Below are positions 43,999 through 51,974 of a stretch of 64,000 nt of DNA, piece by piece (position 1 is the stretch's first letter; each line of letters opens with the position of its first letter). Below the pieces are notes generated by a model. That model saw only the letters and a list, made by a program, of their open reading frames with translations, had not been told where the DNA came from and searched no databases. The position numbers and the translations under genes are program-made. This DNA comes from Chitinophaga sp. CB10 (GTDB lineage: Bacteria > Bacteroidota > Bacteroidia > Chitinophagales > Chitinophagaceae), in the NCBI GenBank assembly GCA_001870995.2, contig MLAV02000014.1, forward strand, positions 62,001 to 126,000, read 5' to 3'.

Positions 43999-45573
43999 AT
44001 GTACCGGTATTGTCAGCTTATAACGATCTTTTTATTTTCCTTCATCACAGTTGTTAACGCCCAAATCAGGCAGGACCCTGCCATCACCCGCGCTATTGCG
44101 CTGGGCCGGCAGTATCCCGATTCCGCCTTCCAGCTGCTGCGCCACCTGCAGGATGCCGCGGCCAGCCAACAGGACCACCTTACTTCCGCCGTTTGCTTAC
44201 AGCAGATGGGGAAGCTCTGTATGGACCAGGGCTATTATTCCAAAGCCCTCGAATACTACCAGCAGGCGGAAACCCTGCTGGCCGCCTCCAACAACTACCG
44301 CCTGCAGGCTGCCAACCTGAATGATATGGGGCAGCTCTACTTTCACAATATCAATAAGACGGCCGCCAAACAGCTGCACCTGCGCGCCCTGGCGCTTTAC
44401 CGCAAAGCCGCCGATACCGCCGGCGTAGCGGCTACCTATGGCTACATCGGCCACCTCTTTGAAAAAAACCAGCAGCACGACAGCGCCTATGCGTACCAGC
44501 AACTGGCGCTCAAAGCCTATGAAAGCATTCATGATAATTACGGTATCGCAGGGATATACGAAAACCTCGGCAGCATCTGCGAGGACCAGGAAGAATACGA
44601 TTCCGCCCTCGTCCTCTTCCAAAAGGCGCTGGCCATTTACGAAGCCAACCACGATAAGACCGGCAGTATAGAAGTGGTGAACAACATCGGGGACGTGTAC
44701 CGGAAAACCAACCGGTTTCGCCAGGGGATGGTCTATTCCTTCCAGGCGCTGGACCTCGCAAAGGCTACGAATAATAATTACCAGGTGGCCGCCGCCTGCA
44801 AGGATATTGCCCAAACGTACCACCTCCTCCGCCAGCACGACAGCGCTTACCTTTTCATGGAGCAGAGCCGCAAATCACTCCTTAATATATACTCCGACCA
44901 GAACAACCGGCAGATGAACTTCCTGCGCATCATGTACGATGTGAATAAAAAAAATGATGAGATACTCCGCCTGGAAGCCAGTCACCGTATGAATGTGATC
45001 ATCTACTGCGCCCTGGGGGCGGTAGTGCTGCTGCTGGGCGTGGTGGGCCTCCTGATCATATCCCGCCAGAAGCTACGCATCAGCGAGCAAAAAGCGATAT
45101 CGGAGAAAAACGAGCAATTGCATCTCGCCCAAAAAGAGCAGCTGGAACTTAATAGTAAAAAGCTGGCCAACCATACCCTGCAACTGATCCAGCGCACCCA
45201 GTTTATGGACGAGCTGAAGGAAAGCATTGCCGGCATCGTCAAAGACGATAAGCGGGATAATAAAAAACAACTGCAGCAGCTGCTCCTCAAAATCGAACAA
45301 CACCAGCACCACGATCACCAGTGGGAGGAGTTTAACAGCATCTTCGGGCAGGTGCACCAGTCGTTTTTCGATAAGCTCAATGCCATGAATGCTGACCTCA
45401 CGCCCAACGATATCAAACTCGTGGCCCTCCATAAAATGAATATCAATTCAAAAGATATGGCCACCATTTTAGGCATCTCGCAGGATAGTTTACGCGTGGC
45501 AAGGTACCGCGTGAGGAAAAAATTAAACCTCCCGGAAGGGGATTCCTTAAACACTTTCGCGCAGCATATCTAG
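43999..45573 (+). CDS. TPR-containing membrane sensor-regulator with C-terminal LuxR-like HTH
   Basis: Start chosen at 43999 (MYRYCQLITIFLFSFITVVNAQ) for its signal peptide; the frame to 43969 uses TTG. About 524 residues: periplasmic TPR repeats (about 35-325; 'ALEYYQQAETLLAASNNYRLQAANLNDMGQLYF', 'YDSALVLFQKALAIYEANHDKTGSIEVVNNIGDVYR' in successive pairs), one membrane helix near 335-357, a cytosolic coiled coil (about 365-440), and a helix-turn-helix ('LTPNDIKLVALHKMNINSKDMATILGISQDSLRVARYRVRKKLNL') at the end. There is no kinase domain, so the signal must pass directly through the membrane. It lies just before the phytase locus and may control it. Confidence 0.88.
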   Translation: MYRYCQLITIFLFSFITVVNAQIRQDPAITRAIALGRQYPDSAFQLLRHLQDAAASQQDHLTSAVCLQQMGKLCMDQGYYSKALEYYQQAETLLAASNNYRLQAANLNDMGQLYFHNINKTAAKQLHLRALALYRKAADTAGVAATYGYIGHLFEKNQQHDSAYAYQQLALKAYESIHDNYGIAGIYENLGSICEDQEEYDSALVLFQKALAIYEANHDKTGSIEVVNNIGDVYRKTNRFRQGMVYSFQALDLAKATNNNYQVAAACKDIAQTYHLLRQHDSAYLFMEQSRKSLLNIYSDQNNRQMNFLRIMYDVNKKNDEILRLEASHRMNVIIYCALGAVVLLLGVVGLLIISRQKLRISEQKAISEKNEQLHLAQKEQLELNSKKLANHTLQLIQRTQFMDELKESIAGIVKDDKRDNKKQLQQLLLKIEQHQHHDHQWEEFNSIFGQVHQSFFDKLNAMNADLTPNDIKLVALHKMNINSKDMATILGISQDSLRVARYRVRKKLNLPEGDSLNTFAQHI

Positions 45574-45727
45574 GGCTTAACATTCGCTTCATATTGGCTT
45601 AACGTAATGGTAATGGTGGATGGCGTAACGGTTAATGAATTGAAAATTAAATAGTTATGTGGTCGTTGTTTACGCCGTTAACGCTTTGTTTACGCCCCTG
45701 TTAACGCTGCTAACAATTTGCTTACGC
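45574..45727 (+). repeat. Two clusters of roughly 11-bp-spaced TTWACG-like repeats (Pho-box-like)
   Basis: Cluster 1: three tandem 11-mers GGCTTAACATT, CGCTTCATATT, GGCTTAACGTA (45574-45606). Cluster 2: TTTACG at 45669, TTAACG at 45678, TTTACG at 45689, TTAACG at 45701, CTAACA at 45710 and CTTACG at 45721, spaced 9, 11, 12, 9 and 11. Direct hexamer repeats every 11 bases are the layout bound by PhoB/PhoP-type regulators. They lie upstream of the receptor-phytase operon, ending 81 bases before the ATG at 45809. Confidence 0.65.
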
Positions 45728-45734
45728 CGGTTTC

Positions 45735-45765
45735 TTGCCATTTTTCAGCCGCCTCGGCACATTTG
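45735..45765 (+). promoter_or_regulatory. Candidate promoter of the receptor-phytase operon
   Basis: TTG (45735-45737), 20 bases, CACATTTG (45758-45765; one mismatch to TAnnTTTG). It lies immediately downstream of the repeat clusters, where an activator bound to them would contact polymerase. Confidence 0.35.
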
Positions 45766-45808
45766 CACCGGGTTCGGAAAAACCACCGTCCTGCAAAAAA
45801 AATTACCA

Positions 45809-48571
45809 ATGAAATCATTGCTACAAATTTTTCTCTTTGTTTTACTCGGTATGGCAAACGCCATGGCCGGAGGAATTAAAGGGCATGTGTACGACCAGAA
45901 AACCGGCGAGCCACTGCCCGGCGTGACCATATTACTGCAACCTGCCAAACAGGTAGCGGTTACCGGGTTAGACGGCGCCTATGTATTTAAAGAAGTGCCG
46001 GCAGGCGATTACACGCTGGTAGTATCCCACCTGTCCTACCGCCCGCTCAGCAAAGCGATTAACATCGTAAAGGAAGATAACCCCCGTTTTGATATTTACC
46101 TCAGCGAAAAAGACAGCAAGGACCTCACGGAAGTGGTAGTGGTGGCCGCTGGGAAAGCCGCTGCTGAAAATACGGCCCGCAAGCTGGAACAGAAAGCGCC
46201 TTTTGTAATGAACGCCGTTTCCGGCGCGGCCATCGAAGTATCGCCTGACCTCACCGTGGCCAACGTCATGCAACGCGTGTCCGGCGTATCGATCGAGCGC
46301 AGCAGCAACGGGGAAGGGCAGTACGCCATCCTCCGCGGTATGGATAAACGTTATAACTATACGCTGATCAACGGCGTGAAAATCCCGAGCCCGGATAATA
46401 AATACCGCTATGTGCCGCTGGACCTCTTCCCGGCGGACCTCCTGGAAAGGCTGGAAGTGTACAAGTCCCTCACCCCTAACATGGAAGGCGATGCCATCGG
46501 CGGCGTGGTGAACATGGTTATGAAAGATGCCAGCCCCGGCCTGCAGCTGAATGCCAACATCGCCGCCGGCTATTCCCAGATGACGCACGATAAAGGCTAT
46601 ACGGCGTTTACGGCGGATAAGATGAATACTAAATCCCCCTATGAGCTGCATGGTAAAAGCTATACGGCCACCCCGGCGGATTTTAACAGCGGCGTGTTCG
46701 ACTACCGGCGCCGGACCTTCACGCCCAATACCGTAGCGGGCTTCAGCATCGGCAACCGTTTCCTCGACAATAAGCTCGGCGTAGTGCTGGCCGCCAGCTA
46801 CCAGAATAATTTCCGCACCACCACCTCCAGCTTCTACGACCATAGCGTAAACGATGTGCAGCAATATGCCGTGATCAACAGTATGAATAACCGCACGTAC
46901 TATGAGCAGCAGCGCCGTAGCGGCTTCCATGGAAAAGTGGATTACGTGTTCAACGATCATCACCGCATCTCTTTCTACAATGCTTTCCTGATGCTGACCA
47001 ACCTGCAAACCCGCGATGGTATCATCACGCAGTTTGGCATCGGGGGCTATGAGCCGGAAAAAGGCAATGCGCAGCTGAAATATGAAACCCGCACCCGCCG
47101 CATCGATCAGCAGATATACAACGGTACCCTCCACGGGGATCATGATCTCGTGCCGGGAAAACTGAAACTGGGCTGGTCCGCCGTCGTGTCCTCCGCGAGG
47201 AACGATGTGCCGGATAATACCACCATCAGCGTCAACGGCCGCCAAACCAACTTCGTGGCTACCCGTACCAATGTGGACAGGGCCTCCCGCCGCTGGGAAA
47301 GGAATACGGACAACGACCTGGCCGGCTACCTGGACCTGACTTATTCCACCAGGATTGCGGATGCAAAAGTGGACTTCAGCGCAGGCGGATTGTACCGCGA
47401 TAAACAACGCAGCAACTTTTTCAACAACTATACCTTCCTGCCGGCAGTAGCTGCCGCCGCGTATGGGGTGGACTTTACCAAATACACGGATATTAAATGG
47501 GATATCCAGAACCCCGGCGGCGCCGTGGCCAACGCGCTCACCTACGACGCTTCTGAAAAAACCGCTGCCGGATATGGTATGTTTAAACTGAAAGCCCATA
47601 ACTGGGATGTGACCGGCGGCGTGCGCATCGAAAATACGGACCAGGGCTACCACATGTTCTTCCCGCAGGGCGAAAAAAGGCCGGTGAACAACCAGGTGTA
47701 CACGGACGTATTGCCGAGCCTGAACGTGAAGTACTCCCTGAGCAAGCACCAGCAGCTCCGCGCCAGTTACTTCCGTTCCGTGAACCGCCCGGGCTTCTTT
47801 GAAATAGTGCCCGCTAAAATTGTACTGGAAGATTATATGGAACGCGGTAATGCGGACCTGCAACGCGCCATCGCCGATAACTTCGACCTCCGCTATGAGC
47901 TGTTCCCCAAAGCGGGCGACCAGCTGCTGGTAGGCGCTTTCTATAAAATCATCAATAACCCGATCGAATATACGTTGCAGCCGGATGCTTCCCGCCCGCA
48001 GGATATTTATTATACGCCGGGCAACTTTGGCGTGGCGCGCAACTATGGCTTTGAGGCGGATTACATCCACTTTTTCAGCAAGCTGGGCGTGAAGGCAAAC
48101 TATACGTACACTCACTCTGCTATCACCACTAATAAGACAAAGCGTATCCGCGACGAAAAGGGCGACCTGCAGCCGATCCAGGTGAATCAGACGCGGCCAA
48201 TGTATGGCCAGTCCGCCCACATCGCCAACCTCTCCCTGCTCTTCAAGGATACCCGCAGCGGCTGGGATGCCCAGCTGGCAGGCGCTTACACGGGCCCGCG
48301 CATCAACACCGTCAGCCAGTTTCTGGATAATGACCTCTGGCAGAAAGGATTCATCCAGATGGACCTTTCCGTGGAGAAGCATTTCAAAAACCGCTTCACC
48401 GTGTACGCCAAGCTCGGCAACCTGCTGAATACACCGGCAACCATTTTCATCAAAGGCTATAACAAGGAAAACGACGATGTGCCGGGCCAGCCGCTCAACG
48501 GCAAGGAAACGCTCATCCGTAAAGAAACCTACGGGCAAACTTACCTGCTCGGCGTTCGCTATAAACTTTAA
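45809..48571 (+). CDS. TonB-dependent outer-membrane receptor (phytase locus)
   Basis: Start at 45809 (MKSLLQIFLFVLLGMANAMAG...) gives a signal peptide; the 50 codons before it (from 45659) lie over promoter sequence. About 920 residues: carboxypeptidase-regulatory-like domain (about 20-105, 'IKGHVYDQKTGEPLPGVTILL'), plug ('LTVANVMQRVSGVSIERSSNGEGQYAILRGMDKRYNYTLING' in pieces), and a barrel ending 'YLLGVRYKL'. This is the non-SusC class and no SusD is encoded beside it. Together with the phytase two genes downstream it is likely to import phosphate esters such as inositol phosphates, or a cofactor of the phytase reaction such as Ca. Substrate is inferred. Confidence 0.93.
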   Translation: MKSLLQIFLFVLLGMANAMAGGIKGHVYDQKTGEPLPGVTILLQPAKQVAVTGLDGAYVFKEVPAGDYTLVVSHLSYRPLSKAINIVKEDNPRFDIYLSEKDSKDLTEVVVVAAGKAAAENTARKLEQKAPFVMNAVSGAAIEVSPDLTVANVMQRVSGVSIERSSNGEGQYAILRGMDKRYNYTLINGVKIPSPDNKYRYVPLDLFPADLLERLEVYKSLTPNMEGDAIGGVVNMVMKDASPGLQLNANIAAGYSQMTHDKGYTAFTADKMNTKSPYELHGKSYTATPADFNSGVFDYRRRTFTPNTVAGFSIGNRFLDNKLGVVLAASYQNNFRTTTSSFYDHSVNDVQQYAVINSMNNRTYYEQQRRSGFHGKVDYVFNDHHRISFYNAFLMLTNLQTRDGIITQFGIGGYEPEKGNAQLKYETRTRRIDQQIYNGTLHGDHDLVPGKLKLGWSAVVSSARNDVPDNTTISVNGRQTNFVATRTNVDRASRRWERNTDNDLAGYLDLTYSTRIADAKVDFSAGGLYRDKQRSNFFNNYTFLPAVAAAAYGVDFTKYTDIKWDIQNPGGAVANALTYDASEKTAAGYGMFKLKAHNWDVTGGVRIENTDQGYHMFFPQGEKRPVNNQVYTDVLPSLNVKYSLSKHQQLRASYFRSVNRPGFFEIVPAKIVLEDYMERGNADLQRAIADNFDLRYELFPKAGDQLLVGAFYKIINNPIEYTLQPDASRPQDIYYTPGNFGVARNYGFEADYIHFFSKLGVKANYTYTHSAITTNKTKRIRDEKGDLQPIQVNQTRPMYGQSAHIANLSLLFKDTRSGWDAQLAGAYTGPRINTVSQFLDNDLWQKGFIQMDLSVEKHFKNRFTVYAKLGNLLNTPATIFIKGYNKENDDVPGQPLNGKETLIRKETYGQTYLLGVRYKL

Positions 48572-48592
48572 TCATCACTAAAAATCAGTAGC

Positions 48593-49855
48593 ATGACTTT
48601 CAACAAATATTGCTGTTTCCTCGTATTGGCAGTACTGATTGCCGCAGGATGCAGGAAGGCAAATATCGACGTGGATACCACGCAAACGGAAACCGGTACG
48701 GATGGGATTAAGGGAGAAGTATATGGCATCTGGACGAAAGGCAGCGTAAAGCGCGTAGTAGGCGATATCATTGTGCCGGCGGGTAAATCCCTCACCATCG
48801 AAGAAGGAGTAACCGTTATCATGGATACGCTGGCCAAGCCGGAGTTCATTGTAAAAGGGAATCTCTACGCCATAGGTACGCCGGAGTTCCCCGTGAAGAT
48901 CACCATCGAAGAAGGCTACAGAACGGCGGCAAAGAAATTCGGTAAGCAATGGGGCGGCATCCTCGCTGCGCCAACCTGTGAGGAGCTGCTGCTGGATAAT
49001 GCCATCATCGAATACGGCGGCGCTACCACCACGGAGGCTTCCGCATCCGTAAAAGAAGGCCTGTACAAAGCGGTAGCCGGCGAAAACCTGCCCGCCCTCT
49101 GGTTTATCAATGGTAAAGGCAAGCTGGTGGTAACCAATTGCATCTTCCGTAATTTCCAGGAAGATTGTACCTATATCGAAGGCGGTTCCATCATCTTCTC
49201 CAACAATAAATTTTATACCACCGGCTTAACCGGCGGGGAAGGCATCAACATCAAATCCGGCTGCGTGGCGGATGTAGCGTTCAACCTCTTTTATTCCACC
49301 AACACCAACGCGCTGAAACTCTCCAACTCCGGCGACCGTACGCCGCAGGCGCACGTAGTGGCCTATAACAACACTATCCTCACCACCGGCTGGAGAAGGC
49401 CTACCGTGAAAGGCGGCAGCGTATGGCTGGAAGCCTCTGTATATGCAGAGATTTACAACAACCTGTTTGCCAACGCGCGTTTCGGTATTAAACACGATAC
49501 AAAGAAGCTGGAAGATAGTCGCTCCGCGATCAGCAATAACCTCTACTACGGTTATGATCAGGCTACGGTAGACCAGTTCCAGCCTAAGAATGACGTGATT
49601 GGCGGCAAGGACGAAATCCGCGGTACCAAAGCCGGCGAAAATGATCCTAAATTTGTAAACTACCCGTTATCGACCAACATGAGCAGCCCGGATTTTGATC
49701 AAAGCTGGGACTTCCGCCTGCTGGCAGGTTCCCCGGCCATCGGGAAAGGTATCAACACCTTCACCCGCAACTGGTCCGCCGGGATACAGATCAACGGTAC
49801 CGTTTACAGTTCACCTGCGCCTTCTGCCAATATTGGGGCATTTGGCGTTAAATAA
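48593..49855 (+). CDS. Surface or periplasmic lipoprotein with right-handed beta-helix
   Basis: 420 residues, lipobox 'IAAGCRK' (Cys20). From about 45 the protein shows beta-helix turns: 'GDIIVPAGKSLTIEEGVTVIMDT', 'FIVKGNLYAIGTPEFPVKITIEEG', 'LLLDNAIIEYGGAT', 'LVVTNCIFRNFQEDCTYIEGGSIIFSNNKFY', 'HVVAYNNTIL', 'VYAEIYNNLFANARFGIKHD'. Similar proteins appear as the partner lipoprotein of TonB receptors where SusD is missing. It lies 21 bases after the receptor and 25 before the phytase in one operon. A binding or enzymatic role toward the imported phosphorylated compound is possible; there are no recognisable lyase catalytic motifs. Confidence 0.8.
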   Translation: MTFNKYCCFLVLAVLIAAGCRKANIDVDTTQTETGTDGIKGEVYGIWTKGSVKRVVGDIIVPAGKSLTIEEGVTVIMDTLAKPEFIVKGNLYAIGTPEFPVKITIEEGYRTAAKKFGKQWGGILAAPTCEELLLDNAIIEYGGATTTEASASVKEGLYKAVAGENLPALWFINGKGKLVVTNCIFRNFQEDCTYIEGGSIIFSNNKFYTTGLTGGEGINIKSGCVADVAFNLFYSTNTNALKLSNSGDRTPQAHVVAYNNTILTTGWRRPTVKGGSVWLEASVYAEIYNNLFANARFGIKHDTKKLEDSRSAISNNLYYGYDQATVDQFQPKNDVIGGKDEIRGTKAGENDPKFVNYPLSTNMSSPDFDQSWDFRLLAGSPAIGKGINTFTRNWSAGIQINGTVYSSPAPSANIGAFGVK

Positions 49856-49880
49856 GCACATCACGTTTTAAGTTAACAGC

Positions 49881-50924
49881 ATGAATAAACGCAATTTGAT
49901 CCTGCTTGCAGGCACGGCGCTGGTACTGGGCGCCGGCTGCAAGCCCGGGAACAGTAATACAGCTGACATTATCCAACCAGTTATCATCACAGAACCAGTT
50001 AAATATGATTCCGATGATCCCGCCATCTGGATCAACAAGGCCGACCCCTCCAAAAGCCTGGTGATCGGCACTGATAAAGCGGAAGACGGCGCGTTGTATG
50101 TATTTGACCTGAAAGGGAAAATCATTCCCGGGTTGGTGGTGCGCAACATCAAACGCCCCAACAATGTGGACGTAGCCTATGGCCTGATGCTGAACGGCCA
50201 GCCGGTGGACTTTGCCGTAGCCAGCGAACGCATGACGGGCAAGCTGCGCTTCTTTTCCCTGCCGGACATGAAGCCGATCGACGATGGCGGCGTGCCGGTG
50301 TTTGAAGGCGAAACCGGGGAGCAGTTCCGCGACCTGATGGGCATTGCCGTATATACCTCGCCGGAAGGGAAGCATTATGCCATCGCCGGCCGTAAAAACG
50401 GCCCTACGGATGGCGGCTACCTCTGGCAGTACGAACTCTCCGATAACGGCCAGGGTAAAGTAAAAGCAACGCTGGTGCGCAAGTTCGGCAAGTACAGCGG
50501 GAAGAAGGAAATTGAAGCGATTGCCGTGGATAACGAGCTGGGATATATTTACTATTCCGACGAGCAGTTTGGCGTACGTAAGTATTACGCGGACCCCGCC
50601 AAAGGCGACAGCGAGCTGGCCGTATTTGCGAAAACCGGCTTCACGGAAGACCACGAAGGCATCAGCATCTATAAAACCGCGCCGGGTAAAGGTTACCTGC
50701 TGGTATCCGATCAGGGCGCGAATAAATTCCAGGTGTTTAAGCGGGAAGGAAACAACGATTTTGTAAAAGCAGTAACAGTTGCCGCCAGCCACAGCGATGG
50801 TTCGGATATGGTGAGTGCGCCGCTGGACAGCACTTTCAAACATGGATTATTTGTGGTGATGAGCGATGATAAGACGTTTCATTATTACAGGTGGGAGGAT
50901 GTGGAGAAGGCGCTGCAGCAGTAG
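49881..50924 (+). CDS. Beta-propeller phytase (3-phytase) lipoprotein
   Basis: 347 residues, lipobox 'LGAGCKP' (Cys20). Signature of the beta-propeller phytases: 'KYDSDDPAIWIN' (DDPAIW, about 42-52), 'SLVIGTDKAEDGALYVFDLKGK', 'RPNNVDVAYG', 'GLMGI'-type 'DLMGIAVY', and 'KEIEAIAVDNELGYIYYSDEQFGVRKY' with 'DHEGISIY' supplying Ca- and phosphate-binding acids and lysines. It releases phosphate from phytate (inositol hexakisphosphate) in a Ca-dependent way, anchored to the outer membrane or periplasm. Last gene of the receptor operon, followed by a strong terminator. Regulation by phosphate starvation is suggested by the repeats at 45574-45727. Confidence 0.93.
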   Translation: MNKRNLILLAGTALVLGAGCKPGNSNTADIIQPVIITEPVKYDSDDPAIWINKADPSKSLVIGTDKAEDGALYVFDLKGKIIPGLVVRNIKRPNNVDVAYGLMLNGQPVDFAVASERMTGKLRFFSLPDMKPIDDGGVPVFEGETGEQFRDLMGIAVYTSPEGKHYAIAGRKNGPTDGGYLWQYELSDNGQGKVKATLVRKFGKYSGKKEIEAIAVDNELGYIYYSDEQFGVRKYYADPAKGDSELAVFAKTGFTEDHEGISIYKTAPGKGYLLVSDQGANKFQVFKREGNNDFVKAVTVAASHSDGSDMVSAPLDSTFKHGLFVVMSDDKTFHYYRWEDVEKALQQ

Positions 50925-50936
50925 CGGATGATGTAG

Positions 50937-50975
50937 TAAAAGAGGGCCGGTGTGTGCAGCAGCGGCCCTCTTTTA
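50937..50975 (+). terminator. Rho-independent terminator of the phytase operon
   Basis: Perfect 13-bp stem TAAAAGAGGGCCG (50937-50949) / CGGCCCTCTTTTA (50963-50975) with a 13-base loop; the T-run forms part of the stem. Confidence 0.85.
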
Positions 50976-50985
50976 CATTACTTGG

Positions 50986-51100
50986 TTAGGAAAAACGGGG
51001 TAAGCTCGGAGAAATCTTGTTTAAGAAAAACGGGGAAATCCTCTTTTAAGAAAAACAGGGTAAGCCCGAAGAAATCTTGTTTTAAGAACCACAGGGCAGG
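50986..51100. repeat. Degenerate tandem repeat array (about 35-bp unit)
   Basis: Units start with TTAAGAAAAACGGGG or a close variant at 50986, 51021, 51046 and 51082, with spacings 35, 25 and 36. The first and third units also share a GTAAGC[TC]CG[GA]A segment and end AGAAATCTTGT; the second has lost about ten bases. A diverged copy (TTAAGAAACATAGGAT) forms part of the 3' end of the adjacent minus-strand gene at 51138. There are no unique spacers of constant length, so this is not a CRISPR array. Confidence 0.75.
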
Positions 51101-51115
51101 CCCTGATCCTTCTCT

Positions 51116-51802
51116 TTATACATCCATCATTACCTGTTTAAGAAACATAGGATATGACAATGAGTTGGTTGCCGGCAAATTGCAATCCTTCACGATCCCC
51201 GATACATACTCCGCATAATACCCCGGATCCGCCTCCCCGAACCATTCTATCCCGAATGTAAAATAGTTTTTATCCTGTATCTCTACTGCCGTATATTCCA
51301 GCTGGCAGCCGTTATCCAGCTTTTGGGAGATGTCGTGCAGTTCATAGCCCGTAGCGCCGTTACGGATCACTTTCACGCCTACACGCTTCTTGTGTACCCG
51401 CACCCGTAAGTAGCTGTTGTTGGTATTTACGTCGTCCAGCACGCGGTTGGGAATCTCCTTGCCGGCGAGCTTTTCCCATCCTTCCAGCAGCCCCTGTACG
51501 GTAGGCGAGAGGCTGACCATCGCCGCCGGCGTAACGCGCCTTTTCAGCTCCATATTCCCTTCCCGCAGTTTAATGCTGCGATGGTCCATAGAGGGCAGGT
51601 AGAAGTAAATATCGGTACGCGGCACTGCGTCGCTCAGCATTTTCCCCTGCTGCGCAAACCACTGGTTGATGCCCGGTACATCCTTGGTGAAAAACCAGCG
51701 AAGCTCCTGGCTGCGGTAAATGGAGGGCGGTTGGAATAAACGGCGGATGCGGAGCTGGCTCTTCCGCCACCAGGGTATTCGATATGTGTCTAAGGTCTGC
51801 AT
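51116..51802 (-). CDS. Hypothetical protein, possibly CYTH/VTC-like
   Basis: 228 residues, no signal peptide or membrane segment. Not securely recognised. It has the basic/acidic strand pattern 'HRSIKLREGNMELKRRV', 'YLRVRVHKKRVGVKV' and 'LEYTAVEIQDKNYFTFGIEWFGE', reminiscent of the CYTH/VTC triphosphate tunnel fold, where alternating Lys/Arg and Glu line a barrel, but the ExExK start motif is not clear. If right, it would bind triphosphate or polyphosphate compounds, which would fit its position beside a phytase locus; this is weak. It is flanked by hairpins on both sides and seems to be its own transcription unit. Its 3' end resembles the neighbouring repeat units. Confidence 0.6.
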   Translation of the reverse strand: MQTLDTYRIPWWRKSQLRIRRLFQPPSIYRSQELRWFFTKDVPGINQWFAQQGKMLSDAVPRTDIYFYLPSMDHRSIKLREGNMELKRRVTPAAMVSLSPTVQGLLEGWEKLAGKEIPNRVLDDVNTNNSYLRVRVHKKRVGVKVIRNGATGYELHDISQKLDNGCQLEYTAVEIQDKNYFTFGIEWFGEADPGYYAEYVSGIVKDCNLPATNSLSYPMFLKQVMMDV

Positions 51803-51859
51803 CAGTTATAAGTTACTGAAAATTTTGCAGCCGGCAAAACAGGGGAGGGGGTAGAAAGG

Positions 51860-51888
51860 CTAAGAGGCGCTGTGGTAGCGCCTCTTAG
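51860..51888. terminator. Hairpin terminator after the sulfatase operon
   Basis: Perfect 12-bp stem CTAAGAGGCGCT (51860-51871) / AGCGCCTCTTAG (51877-51888), loop GTGGT. On the minus strand it follows the sulfatase stop (51975) and leads into CCTTTCTAC; the T-run is weak. Confidence 0.6.
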
Positions 51889-51974
51889 GTTCATTGTTTG
51901 CTGTTTTCGTATAGTTGAGACTGATATAGCGTTTCCTTTTGTATGCATGGCCTTCGCCACCGGGTGCGCATTGT

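Noticed and set aside
45968..48538. Very long minus-strand open frame (856 codons) inside the TonB receptor gene
   Set aside because: Despite its length, the sense strand encodes an unmistakable TonB-dependent receptor; the antisense product is Val/Ala/His-rich without domains.
50986..51100. CRISPR array
   Set aside because: Units are degenerate and joined head to tail at 35, 25 and 36 bases without unique spacers; no cas gene in the window.
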